Assembly (NCBI GenBank): GCA_029210125.1
Contig: JARGPR010000010.1
Coordinates: 37,464 to 101,463, forward strand
DNA: 64,000 bases
Origin: Pseudomonadales bacterium
Lineage (GTDB): Bacteria; Pseudomonadota; Gammaproteobacteria; Pseudomonadales; JAHRWD01
Direction of reading: 5' to 3'
Part shown: piece by piece, positions 19,401 to 27,693 of the stretch
How the letters are laid out: each line of letters starts with the position of its first letter
Numbering within the stretch: the first letter of the stretch is position 1
Program-made: the position numbers and the translations under genes
The notes under the pieces: model-generated
What the model saw: only the letters and a program-made list of their open reading frames with translations
Databases searched by the model: none
What the model was told of the DNA's origin: nothing

Positions 19401-19558
19401 CCTGGGTATACAGCAACTATAGTTGAAGACGCAAAGTCAAACTGAGGGTCTTCAGATCGCGGCATTGAAAAGAATGAAAAAGCACCAAGGGATAGCACTA
19501 AAATCAGCAATACCAACGTAAACTGGGGGTTGTTCAAGGCATGATATGGAAGCTTCAT
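16487..19558 (-). CDS. RND-family efflux permease (inner membrane pump)
   Basis: 1023-aa AcrB-type proton-driven transporter. The N-terminus reads PQFTLVLLILVLSLGAFSFF, then two large periplasmic loops separate the first helix and the two six-helix bundles. LGLLVDNAIVVIENIGRH, in the TM4 region, contains the adjacent acidic residue and is a hallmark of the HAE family. FVGLTSLIGIVVNNSIILVDYAN marks the second bundle (given here as a region near residues 935-957). It overlaps the adaptor gene by 4 bp (ATGA), which indicates translational coupling. No outer membrane TolC-type channel gene is adjacent, so it probably borrows one encoded elsewhere. Substrate unknown. Confidence 0.93.
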   Translation of the reverse strand: MKLPYHALNNPQFTLVLLILVLSLGAFSFFSMPRSEDPQFDFASSTIVAVYPGTTPVDMEKMIVDPIEDAINELEDVKKIQFNIRDGLATGYVEFLYGSDPDDKYDDVQRTLAEIRGQLPAGLRKLEVKRNSPSNVTMFQVALVSEFEKYAELEIIAEKLEKRFERVSGVKKVETWGYPGQQVQIVIDPDKMLTLNISIDQLSDAIVSTAKNIPGGHVNMGTRRFNVRSSGDYESLDQIGWTVVKSVGDNLIYLKDVANILKADDIQTYRTRFNGKRCVFVTVVQREGSNIYQVTEGLNEALSKYSEELPVGVTSEIVLEQAQSVTKRINGFFLNLIQGLALVAIVVVLVLGFRASFIVTAAIPLSILIAVGWLDLTGFGLQQMSIVGLVIALGLLVDNAIVVIENIGRHIDKGERGLTAVAAGTSEVGWAVVSGTVTTVLSFLPIAWLQTDTGTFIRSMPLTVIFALISSLVFALTITPLLSSKILLSKKRRSDRLVATGVVSLSWLANLHGRTVRRCLKHPFVVIVIAVLLFVASLSLFPLVGVSLFPNAEKPQFLINISLPENSNFESTNRVTEEVEQYLATIPEITDVATNVGRANPAVYYNEFPSSETPTIGQLFVQHEDIPMAQSQAMIKKIRAHLDSYVGATLNLREFQQGAGSGAPIEVRIVGDELETLKRLSIELENVIRSIPGTINIDNGIAKTRIELQVNINRDKAALLGVPLSRIDSVVRATLVGSEVASYRDPSGEDYPIVIKLNNRGEARLDDLRKANVSNMRGQLVPLRQLATFELESAPAYFQHRDMVRAAKVSAYVDIGYSIAEVGGQVFEMLDQVELPPGYRFLIGGEQEDRDESFNGMMKTLIIALLGIFAVLVLQFRSFLQPLIVFIAIPFAITGAILALLVTGYTFSFTAFVGLTSLIGIVVNNSIILVDYANGQIATGQAVTEAILQAAKTRFRPIVLTTLTTIGGLLPLTLSGSTMWAPMGWAIIGGLIVSTFLTLLLVPVLYKIFTPALSERVKILKPE

Positions 19559-20691
19559 GGGTTAACTGCAGCTCCCATGCGAGGGGAAGGAACAGGAAAC
19601 CCCTGCTGATCTACCGCATGAACGAAGTCACCACTCTGCAATCGTTTTACACCACTCAACACCACTTCATGATGGCCTTCTAAACCATCACTAACCGCCA
19701 CTTCATCCTGATACAAAAAAGAAATTGCAATAGGTATTCGTTCAACTCGACTGGTCGAACGGTCAAAAAGATATACCTGCGCCTCATCCACATTGGAATC
19801 TACCAGTGACTCAATTGGCACATAAAACAGTTCCTGACGTTTTTCAGGGTTAATAATAGCGCTGGCCACCATGCCGGAAAATAATTTTAGCTCGCCACTA
19901 TCCACAGATATTTCAACCGAAAAAATCCCGCTTTTACTATCAACGACCTGGGAAATTTCTGCGACCCGTCCATCAAAGCTTTCCCCTGGGTAGGCATCCA
20001 AAAACAGTTCAACCCGATCACCCAAAGAAACACGAACAATATCTCGATCAATTAAACCTGCCCGTACAATCCAGCCACCGTTTTTTGACCCCATAACAAA
20101 AACAGTTTGGCCAGGCTGCACCAGTTCATTAACCTCCAATTCACGACGCAGAATATAGCCGGCAACCGAAGCACGAATTTCAGAATATTTCTGGTTAAAT
20201 TTCGCAACTTTTAGGTCGGCTCTACGGAGAGTTAATTCTGTCTCAGCATCCTGCAGCTTTTGTTTAGAGAGTACATTTTGTTTATTCAGACTAGCTACAC
20301 GTTTGATATCACGCTTTGCCTTTTGGTAAGCCGCTTCTGCCTGCGCAACCGCAGCTTCTACTTCTTCCAGATCCAACCGGGCCAACAACTGACCTTCTTC
20401 AACATAATCACCTTCATCCACTAAAACCTGATCAACTAACCCACCGGTCTTAAAAGCAAGTTTTATTTCGATTTTGTTATGTAAGCGCCCACTGACATCA
20501 ATTGGAATGCTGCGCTGGTCTCTGCGTATTTTTTTAACCACTACCGTGATCGGCTTCAGTTTTTCAGGAGCACCGTCAGCATAAGAAACTAATGGGACGA
20601 GAAGATATGATATGGATAACAAACCAACTAGCGCGCGTTGAAAATTCGCCCAATATTTTAGGCGGGAAGTAATATTCAGCATATTGATCAC
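19555..20691 (-). CDS. RND periplasmic adaptor (membrane fusion protein)
   Basis: 378-aa HlyD/AcrA-type adaptor that joins the RND pump to an outer membrane channel. An N-terminal hydrophobic segment (ALVGLLSISYLLVPLVSYADG) acts as signal or anchor. It then shows the lipoyl half-motif LVDEGDYVEEGQLLARLD, a helical hairpin with AQAEAAYQKAKRD, and the second half-motif YILRRELEVNELVQPGQTVF. A beta-barrel and membrane-proximal domain follow. It is translated first, and its stop overlaps the start of the permease gene by 4 bp. The start has a second candidate Met three codons later. Confidence 0.92.
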   Translation of the reverse strand: MINMLNITSRLKYWANFQRALVGLLSISYLLVPLVSYADGAPEKLKPITVVVKKIRRDQRSIPIDVSGRLHNKIEIKLAFKTGGLVDQVLVDEGDYVEEGQLLARLDLEEVEAAVAQAEAAYQKAKRDIKRVASLNKQNVLSKQKLQDAETELTLRRADLKVAKFNQKYSEIRASVAGYILRRELEVNELVQPGQTVFVMGSKNGGWIVRAGLIDRDIVRVSLGDRVELFLDAYPGESFDGRVAEISQVVDSKSGIFSVEISVDSGELKLFSGMVASAIINPEKRQELFYVPIESLVDSNVDEAQVYLFDRSTSRVERIPIAISFLYQDEVAVSDGLEGHHEVVLSGVKRLQSGDFVHAVDQQGFPVPSPRMGAAVNP

Positions 20692-20843
20692 TGTGTGTAC
20701 ATCAGGTTGAGCAACGACTAACCATCGCTATTATTATAAGTTTCGGAACTTATCAGCGAAACCATACAAAAACAATAGACACCAGCACTGAGCCCTGACT
20801 AAAAAGAGCCAGTGGAACAATATTGGAATCAGTTTTGAGTTCT

Positions 20844-21878
20844 TCAGAACGGTATCAAAAATCCAACAGATACGGAGGTCGCCTGCCAATTAACCTCGTT
20901 TAATCGAGTCACTGCAATGGTATTATCGGAGAAGAATATCCTGTCGATACCCGGCTCTGCCCGCCAGTCCTGTAGTTGGGCTGAAAACAACCATCGCCAA
21001 CTGTAATTTGAAGTGATCATTAAATTCAGCGCTACAAGGTCTCCTCTTGCATCCGCTACGTGCTCAAAACTCTTCGGGTGCTGAAAATCAGATCGTAAAT
21101 TCCAGTTGCCCACACCTAAGTATTCCCCTTCATGGTGCTCAAACAACAAACTGATTTCAACATCAGGGGTGATACCAAGCACCAATTCTATTCCCCACCA
21201 GGGGCCATACCACTCTGCCTGATAACTGCTATCAAGGCCCGTAATTGGCCCAAGCACAGGCGTTCTTCCGGAGGATGCGATGGTCTGCATACCATCGGTC
21301 ATTGTGAAATCCTGACGATGGTAGGAATACCCAACCAAAGGAGTGATGCGTAGCGATGGCGCATTGCTAGCCCCAAAGACTATCGGATAGCCAATAGCCC
21401 CGCTTGCATCACCTAAATACCCATTAGATGAATTGTTATTGGAACGAGAAAACTCGAGCGAACGATCATTCCCATCATAATCTGAGTCTTGATTTTCACC
21501 CTTCTGTGTTGAAGCTAGCGCCACACTTACACGGTAATACAAACGATTCGAAAGCAGCCCCGAAAGGTTAATTTCTAGTTGTGCTGAGCGGACTTCATCC
21601 CAGGTTAACTCAGAAAGAATATTGGGGGTAAAACTACCGGAAAGGTCCGAGGCAATATTCCAGTCGAGCTGGTCGTACCGATAGCCGAATCGATAGGAAA
21701 CAGTAGATTCCCCACCTTGAACATTTCGCTCTTCTGCCACCGAATATTCGGAGTACAAACTCAATAACGATAGGACGACAACCATGGCAATTAACAAACA
21801 TTGAAAACTGGTGGTTGAAGTGAACTGTCTTTGCGTCATAGGTTTAACCAAAAAATAGTGCGTAGCACTGTTAACCAT
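20844..21878 (-). CDS. Putative outer membrane beta-barrel protein
   Basis: About 344 aa with a hydrophobic signal segment (CLLIAMVVVLSLLSLYSEYSVA) and a mature part rich in alternating aromatic and polar strands. It ends in phenylalanine (VSVGFLIPF), the usual C-terminal signal of an outer membrane barrel. The segment YRYDQLDWNIAS with NILSELTWDEV resembles omptin-like or Protochlamydia outer membrane protein families, but I am not certain which. The start at 21878 was chosen for its GGAG nine bases upstream; the frame extends to 21917. It lies 152 bp upstream of the RND adaptor, with no sign that it is the pump's channel. Function unknown. Confidence 0.65.
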   Translation of the reverse strand: MVNSATHYFLVKPMTQRQFTSTTSFQCLLIAMVVVLSLLSLYSEYSVAEERNVQGGESTVSYRFGYRYDQLDWNIASDLSGSFTPNILSELTWDEVRSAQLEINLSGLLSNRLYYRVSVALASTQKGENQDSDYDGNDRSLEFSRSNNNSSNGYLGDASGAIGYPIVFGASNAPSLRITPLVGYSYHRQDFTMTDGMQTIASSGRTPVLGPITGLDSSYQAEWYGPWWGIELVLGITPDVEISLLFEHHEGEYLGVGNWNLRSDFQHPKSFEHVADARGDLVALNLMITSNYSWRWLFSAQLQDWRAEPGIDRIFFSDNTIAVTRLNEVNWQATSVSVGFLIPF

Positions 21879-22189
21879 TTTGCCTAGCTCCAGGCATAAT
21901 TCCGTGGATCGTTCCATGTTGAATTCAGTAAGGGTTTGGCGCCACCCTCAGGCGATGAGAACATTGGTAGGTTCCAGCCATAAGGTGCTCCGTCGCGATA
22001 GCTCCATTCTCAATTAACGCGCCACAAATCCTATCTAATATATTAGTCGAACACTATTAAACCAAATCACTCATTTCGAGCCTATCTGAAAATTCATCCA
22101 ATTTGCAGGTATTTAAATTTGGATAGAGGGCCTTTAAATGTCGGACTCTGGACTACACTTACAAATCGTCTAATATCAGATAACGATTA

Positions 22190-23611
22190 ATGCCTTCAAC
22201 GAAAAAAATCAGTTTAAAAGAGTGGCTTGCGCATATCGAGGGTACCGAGCTACCCATGATGTCCGGTGTATTGCAGGAGCTAAATTCCCTCACATCGAAC
22301 ACCGATACACGGGTAGATCAGCTATCCGAGGTCATTCTCAAGGATGCAGTACTCACTTCTCAAGTACTAAAAATTGCTAATAGTGTGTTTTACAACCCGG
22401 GAAAAACACCACTAAACACTATCAGTAGAGCGGTGGTGGTTATCGGCTTCACGGGCCTATACACTATTTTGGTATCCGCGCTAATGACAGATCAGTTAGT
22501 AAAAGATAACCCTAAGCCTGCTTTGATCGATTCATTGGGTCGCGCTTTTCATGGTGCGGTACAGGCCAAAAACCTTGCGCATCAGCTATCAGATTCAGAA
22601 CGAGAAGAAATATTTGTCGCCGCCCTGCTATTCAATATTGGCGAACTCGCACTACTGGGCTGTGATCGTGAAGACGTTGATGCACTCTGTAGTGCGCTGG
22701 AGTCGTCCAATGAGAGTCGCACAAAAACGACTCAACAGGTACTTGGTATCGAGTTAAAACAACTATCAAGAATGCTGGTTAAACAGTGGGAGCTGGGCGA
22801 CCTTCTCCAATCCTCATTGTCATTTTCCGGCAACCCTGACTTCAAGGTGCGATCAGTGGTACTCGGCGATCGTGTCAGCCAACAGATGGAACTTGGCTGG
22901 GACTCCGAGCCCATGAACAAAACAATTACGGTCATTGCTAAACATCTGAATACTGATCGTGATAACGCCCTTGAGCAGGTTCAAGAGTGGTCAAAAGAGG
23001 CCAGCGACGTAGCACGTTCCTTTGGCATCAACTCGACTAATAGAGCACGAACCACGAACCCAGATACCGATGCCACGGCGAACACCAAAGCACAGCAGCA
23101 GTCGTCACTTCAGCTTCATATCCTTCGTGACCTGGCCGCTATGGTATTTGAGGGAGCTTCAATCAACAGTATTTTTCAAATTTTGGTTGAGGGAATACAT
23201 AGAGCAATAGAGATGGATCAGGTCGCGATTGCCGTCCTTAATCCAAAAAATTCACAACTTCACGCAAAGTACATTGTTGGCGAAAATACCGAATCATGGC
23301 GTGAAAGCTTTGATTTTCCAACACGCACTGCATCTGCCAATCCACTTGCATTTTGTATGCTTAAAAACCAGGTAGTTGCGGTAAATATCCCGGAGTATCA
23401 AAACGCCAGCGTGCTACCGAACCCTGGCTTCAAGCGAATATTTTCCGACAATCCAGTGATGCTAGGGCCTTTGTTGGCGGGGAAAAAACCATTCGGTGTG
23501 ATCTGTGCTACCCGCCCAACGCAAGTCACAGATGACAATTGGCAGAGCTTTCATCATTTTGTAAACCAGGCCAACCTGTGCCTTTCATTCTTGATCCAGC
23601 GAGCACGGTAA
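22190..23611 (+). CDS. HDOD domain protein with C-terminal GAF domain
   Basis: 473-aa signalling protein. Residues about 15-220 form an HDOD domain (LPMMSGVLQELNSL, then LTSQVLKIANSVFYNP and ISRAVVVIGF), a catalytically dead relative of the HD hydrolases often found in bacterial signal transduction. A Gln-, Asn- and Thr-rich linker at about 280-300 leads to a GAF-like sensor domain at about 310-470 (IFQILVEGIHRAIEMDQVAIAVL, given as region; ICATRP near the end). No output DNA-binding domain is seen. It stands alone between a divergent barrel gene and a convergent transglycosylase gene. Its partner and ligand are unknown. Confidence 0.85.
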   Translation: MPSTKKISLKEWLAHIEGTELPMMSGVLQELNSLTSNTDTRVDQLSEVILKDAVLTSQVLKIANSVFYNPGKTPLNTISRAVVVIGFTGLYTILVSALMTDQLVKDNPKPALIDSLGRAFHGAVQAKNLAHQLSDSEREEIFVAALLFNIGELALLGCDREDVDALCSALESSNESRTKTTQQVLGIELKQLSRMLVKQWELGDLLQSSLSFSGNPDFKVRSVVLGDRVSQQMELGWDSEPMNKTITVIAKHLNTDRDNALEQVQEWSKEASDVARSFGINSTNRARTTNPDTDATANTKAQQQSSLQLHILRDLAAMVFEGASINSIFQILVEGIHRAIEMDQVAIAVLNPKNSQLHAKYIVGENTESWRESFDFPTRTASANPLAFCMLKNQVVAVNIPEYQNASVLPNPGFKRIFSDNPVMLGPLLAGKKPFGVICATRPTQVTDDNWQSFHHFVNQANLCLSFLIQRAR

Positions 23612-23633
23612 ACAGGTACAACGGATAGGGGTG

Positions 23634-25322
23634 CTAAATGGAGGTGCGGCTTACGTCCACATAGAGAACAAGCTGATCTCCAGCGTGAATATATTTTTTA
23701 CTCTGCAATGAGTTCCAACGGATCACATCACTGGTTTTTACGTTAAACCGAGATGCAATTTTGGCTACAGAGTCACCATTACGAACTGGGTAATAGATTT
23801 TCCTGGTGAGGTTTGAGCCACTTCTACCTGCTAGCCGTTCTGACCTGGATTTAATTTTCTTGGACCAAATTACCAGCCGTGTACCGGGCATCAATAGATC
23901 CTTTGGCGCCATCGAATTCCAGCGAGCGAGTTCTGGTACCCCGACCTTATATTTTTGGGCAACCTTCCAGAAACTATCACCGGGTTGGACTTGATAATAA
24001 TTCTTGATTCTATTGATTTTTCCTGCCCTGCTTGATTGAATTTTTTTGCGACGTAAATCTGAGCTAAGGCTATAGTTTTTCAGGGAGGTGGACGCAACCG
24101 GAATTAACAGGGCATCACCGGTACGAATAACATCCCCAGTAAGCTCGTTGGCGGACCGGATAGCTCCCATCGAGGTATAAAATCGCTTCGCCAAGTCCCC
24201 CAAATTATCGTTTTGTTGGACCGTATAACGCTTCCAGGTGACGCGCTGTTTGTCCGAAAGCGCTAAAAGCCCTGAACGAAATACCGACGCTTTCTCAACC
24301 GGAACAAGTAGTCGATGAGGGCCTTCCGGGTCAGTTGCCCAGCGGTTAAAGCCTGGGTTCAGGCGATAGATTTCCTCAATTTTTGTGCTTGATAATTCCG
24401 ATGCCAACGCAAGGTCAATCTGGCTACCGGTATCAATTACTTCGAAATAGGGTGTATTCGGAATGGGTACAAAATACTGCTGGGCAAACTCCTGCTCCTG
24501 TATCAATTTTGCCAGTGCCAAAAGTTTGGGCACATAGGCACTGGTTTCATCCGGCAGTTTCAAATGAAAGAAATCGGCTTTTTTACCTATTTTTTTATTA
24601 TGCCGAATGGCTCGATTAACGGTACCGATTCCGGAATTATATGCCGCCAAAGCCAATAACCAGTCACCCTTATAATGACGGCTTAGCATCTGTAAATAAT
24701 CCAGTGCAGCGGCGGTTGAAGCCACAATGTCTCGTCGCCCGTCGTACCACCAGTTTTGCTTCAGACCGTATATTTTTCCAGTAGACGGGATAAATTGCCA
24801 CATACCAGAAGCACGGCCATGGGAGTACGCAAAGGGATCATAGGCGCTTTCCACGATAGGTAGCAGCATAATTTCTGCCGGCATATCGCGCTTTTCTAAC
24901 TCAGAAAGAATATGGTGCAGGTAGCGATCTGCACGCTGACTCACCCTTGTAATATAAGAACCATGCTTTGCATACCAACGATAGTGCCTATCAACCCGAG
25001 TATCCGTAGATGACAGATCAAGTCCAAAGGAATTCTGGGCCGTTACCCAAAGATTATCGTATTCGCATAACTCAGCGGTGAGATTAGAAACACCGGCTTG
25101 CTGGTTTTCTTTGACAAGGTTCGACTGATCTTTATTCTTCGGTTCGGCTGTTTCGCTATATTCGGTCGCTAAAACAAAATCAGATAAAGGGTCATCACTT
25201 GTGGCAATAGAAGAGAATTGCGACCCGCAACCTGTTGCGAGGCATACCACGGCAACAGCAAGCCCTGCCCTGACAGAACGAACATGCCTGAATTGTCCCG
25301 CTGAATATAAGATTCCTGCCAT
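23634..25322 (-). CDS. mltD: MltD-like membrane-bound lytic murein transglycosylase with three LysM repeats
   Basis: Periplasm-facing lipoprotein that cleaves peptidoglycan glycan strands. Leader with lipobox LATGC, then a transglycosylase SLT domain containing LPIVESAYDPFAYSHGRASG (catalytic Glu in ESAYDP), GMWQFIP and LALAAYNSG. Three LysM modules follow (starting YTVQQNDN, YQVQPGDS and YPVRNGDS) and bind peptidoglycan. The start was set at the ATG at 25322, preceded by AGG at 8 bases. The frame continues to a TTG at 25376 without a better ribosome binding site. In E. coli mltD lies beside gloB, yafS, rnhA and dnaQ; here the same neighbours occur without gloB. Confidence 0.93.
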   Translation of the reverse strand: MAGILYSAGQFRHVRSVRAGLAVAVVCLATGCGSQFSSIATSDDPLSDFVLATEYSETAEPKNKDQSNLVKENQQAGVSNLTAELCEYDNLWVTAQNSFGLDLSSTDTRVDRHYRWYAKHGSYITRVSQRADRYLHHILSELEKRDMPAEIMLLPIVESAYDPFAYSHGRASGMWQFIPSTGKIYGLKQNWWYDGRRDIVASTAAALDYLQMLSRHYKGDWLLALAAYNSGIGTVNRAIRHNKKIGKKADFFHLKLPDETSAYVPKLLALAKLIQEQEFAQQYFVPIPNTPYFEVIDTGSQIDLALASELSSTKIEEIYRLNPGFNRWATDPEGPHRLLVPVEKASVFRSGLLALSDKQRVTWKRYTVQQNDNLGDLAKRFYTSMGAIRSANELTGDVIRTGDALLIPVASTSLKNYSLSSDLRRKKIQSSRAGKINRIKNYYQVQPGDSFWKVAQKYKVGVPELARWNSMAPKDLLMPGTRLVIWSKKIKSRSERLAGRSGSNLTRKIYYPVRNGDSVAKIASRFNVKTSDVIRWNSLQSKKYIHAGDQLVLYVDVSRTSI

Positions 25323-25554
25323 TTGGCTAACCTGTTGATCCATAAGATAGGGGCCATTGATCGCATTTTTGAACAATAAACATAAGCATCACCTTAAACA
25401 CAGCCATTACCCTTTAGACTATCAAACCGGTAAATGAAGCAGATATAATCAGCATATCAGCAGCTATGAACGACGATAGCAACCGAGCCAGCACCGCCCT
25501 GTTTATTTTTCGGCCGCAAATCATAATCGTTTAACCTCTCCATGCCAAGGAGCC

Positions 25555-26436
25555 ATGCCGCGAAACAACCGATCATTCAGCTCAAAACCGATGCCACAAC
25601 ACGGACCGATTCGATTGAATAACTTAACCCAAAGCACCACTCTAAAATGCACCGTCCAGCGCCAAAACCACTGGTTTCAGAGTGCTTTTGGACAAGAGTT
25701 ACTTAGCGCTGAAAAGCAGACTATTGAAACGCTGATGCATGCACCTTTAGATAATAGTAGTCGCGCTCATACAAAAGGGCAGCAATCCTTCCAAATTGCC
25801 AACTGTTACACAGCACTCGTTGATTTTGGTGATCAACTACCTCTAATCAAAGTTGTATCCAGTCCAGTAAAGCCGTGCGAGCCCGGTGTAATCCTTGCCG
25901 ATGGCGTCGAATTGCCGCTGGTTCCAGATAATGCCAACCTCATGATTCTCCATCATCTTTGTGACTTTTCAGATCATCCCCAGCAAGTGATCCGCGAAGC
26001 GGTACTCAGCCTTGCTCCGGAGGGAAAGCTAATCGTCATTGGTTTCAACCCATTAAGTCTATGGGGACTGTGGAGGTTATTTGCCCTATGGTTCAAACCG
26101 ATGCCCTGGCGCGCCAACTTTATCGGCCCACGACGGATGAGCGATTGGCTAACTTTACTTAACTGTAAGGTAGAACAAAAAAAATTCATTATTTACAAAC
26201 CCGCGTTCAAACAACGCAGCCTTAGCGCAAAATTCGGTTTTATCGGCACTCTTTCGGAGCGTTATAATCTGCCCTTTGGAGCGGTATACGTGATCACAGC
26301 CACCAAGAAAACCAGGGCTAGAATCTCGATACGGAGCCGCTGGAGGCGCCCTGAATTGAAACCGTTGATCATCCCCAAACCCAGCTATAAAAACTTTGAT
26401 AGAGATTCCCAAAGGAGCTCAGAACAAAAAACATGA
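25555..26436 (+). CDS. SAM-dependent methyltransferase, YafS-like
   Basis: 293-aa protein with the late part of a class I methyltransferase fold: [20 protein letters not shown] and [20 protein letters not shown] correspond to motifs after the SAM site. The first glycine-rich SAM motif is not obvious. The neighbourhood matches E. coli yafS, which lies directly upstream of rnhA and dnaQ. Its stop overlaps the rnhA start by 4 bp (ATGA), so the three genes are likely one operon. Substrate unknown. The C-terminal 40 residues are rich in Arg, Pro and Lys. Confidence 0.8.
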   Translation: MPRNNRSFSSKPMPQHGPIRLNNLTQSTTLKCTVQRQNHWFQSAFGQELLSAEKQTIETLMHAPLDNSSRAHTKGQQSFQIANCYTALVDFGDQLPLIKVVSSPVKPCEPGVILADGVELPLVPDNANLMILHHLCDFSDHPQQVIREAVLSLAPEGKLIVIGFNPLSLWGLWRLFALWFKPMPWRANFIGPRRMSDWLTLLNCKVEQKKFIIYKPAFKQRSLSAKFGFIGTLSERYNLPFGAVYVITATKKTRARISIRSRWRRPELKPLIIPKPSYKNFDRDSQRSSEQKT

Positions 26437-26882
26437 ATGAAAAAGTAGAAATATTTACCGACGGTGCCTGCAAGGGCAACCCCGGGCCCGGTGGGTGGGG
26501 AGCGTTCCTGCGTTTCGGTGAGCATGAAAAAAAACTCTGTGGCGGCGAATTGCTGACAACCAACAACCGCATGGAACTCACCGCAGCCATCAAGGGGTTA
26601 GCTGCACTGAAGCGTGCATCTCAGGTTGAACTAACAACAGACTCCCAATACGTTCGAAAAGGTATCACCGAATGGATGCCAAACTGGAAAAAACGCAACT
26701 GGCGCACCGCAGCCAAAAAACCGGTGAAGAATGTAGACCTGTGGCAGGCTCTGGACAAGGAAACTGCTCGCCATCAAATAAACTGGCACTGGATCAAGGG
26801 CCACAGTGGCCACCCTGAAAATGAGCTGGCCGACCAGCTCGCTAACGATGGCGTACAACCTTTTCTGGATAGCAACCCATGA
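26433..26882 (+). CDS. rnhA: Ribonuclease HI
   Basis: 149-aa enzyme that degrades the RNA strand of RNA-DNA hybrids. All catalytic residues of the E. coli enzyme are at identical positions: Asp10 ([16 protein letters not shown]), Glu48 (RMELTAA), Asp70 (TTDSQYV), His124 and Asp134 (ELADQLA). It overlaps the methyltransferase upstream and dnaQ downstream by 4 bp each, so translation is probably coupled. Confidence 0.98.
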   Translation: MNEKVEIFTDGACKGNPGPGGWGAFLRFGEHEKKLCGGELLTTNNRMELTAAIKGLAALKRASQVELTTDSQYVRKGITEWMPNWKKRNWRTAAKKPVKNVDLWQALDKETARHQINWHWIKGHSGHPENELADQLANDGVQPFLDSNP

Positions 26883-27625
26883 GACAAATTGTTTTAGATA
26901 CCGAAACGACCGGACTGGAAATTGAAAAAGGCAACCGAATCATCGAAATTGGTGCTGTCGAATTGATCAACCGTAAACCCACAGGCAATCATTACCACCA
27001 ATACATCAATCCAGAGTGGGAAGTGGAGGAGGGAGCCCTGGCTGTCCACGGGCTCACCAATGAATTTCTGTCGGAAAAACCACTTTTCGCCAGTATCAGT
27101 CAGGCCTTCCTTGATTACATAGATGGTGCTGAGCTGATCATCCACAACGCGCCCTTTGATCTTGGTTTCCTTAACATGGAGCTCACCAAAATTGACCCCG
27201 ATTTTACGCCGCTAGGGGAAACCAACAACATTATTGATAGCCTGGTGATGGCTCGGCGCAAACATCCCGGCCAGAAAAACAATCTGGATGCACTGTGTCG
27301 TCGCTATCAGGTAGATAACTCAACCCGAGATTTACACGGCGCTTTACTGGATGCTGAAATTCTTGCGGATGTCTATTTGCGCATGACCGGTGGCCAGGTT
27401 GCCTTAACGCTGGATAGCCATGCCGAACATTCAGATACAGAGCGTCAACAAAAACCTTTGCCGGTAACCCTCACGAACCCGCTGCGGGTCGTGATGGCCA
27501 CCGCAGATGAGCAATCTATGCACCAGCAGCGCCTGGATAAAATCGACAAACAAAGTGGCGGCAACTGCCTTTGGACTCACCTGCAGGAGAGCAACGAAAC
27601 AAAATCAGAGAAAACCACGCATTAA
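26879..27625 (+). CDS. dnaQ: DNA polymerase III epsilon subunit, 3'-5' proofreading exonuclease
   Basis: 248-aa DEDDh exonuclease with Asp7/Glu9 (VLDTETTG), Asp94 ([11 protein letters not shown]), His153 and Asp158 ([15 protein letters not shown]). After the exonuclease domain [10 protein letters not shown] matches the position of the clamp-binding motif of epsilon (QVALTL, 173-178). The C-terminal tail for binding the alpha subunit is present. The neighbouring rnhA overlaps the start by 4 bp. Length is close to the 243 aa of the E. coli protein. Confidence 0.96.
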   Translation: MRQIVLDTETTGLEIEKGNRIIEIGAVELINRKPTGNHYHQYINPEWEVEEGALAVHGLTNEFLSEKPLFASISQAFLDYIDGAELIIHNAPFDLGFLNMELTKIDPDFTPLGETNNIIDSLVMARRKHPGQKNNLDALCRRYQVDNSTRDLHGALLDAEILADVYLRMTGGQVALTLDSHAEHSDTERQQKPLPVTLTNPLRVVMATADEQSMHQQRLDKIDKQSGGNCLWTHLQESNETKSEKTTH

Positions 27626-27693
27626 CTGCCGCGTCACTTATACAGCTATACAGGTGCCGACAAACAATGAAAGGCAAATTTAAAAGCGAACGT

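Noticed and set aside
20844..21878. TolC-type channel for the RND pump
   Set aside because: The protein is predicted beta-barrel with no TolC helical hairpins or repeats.
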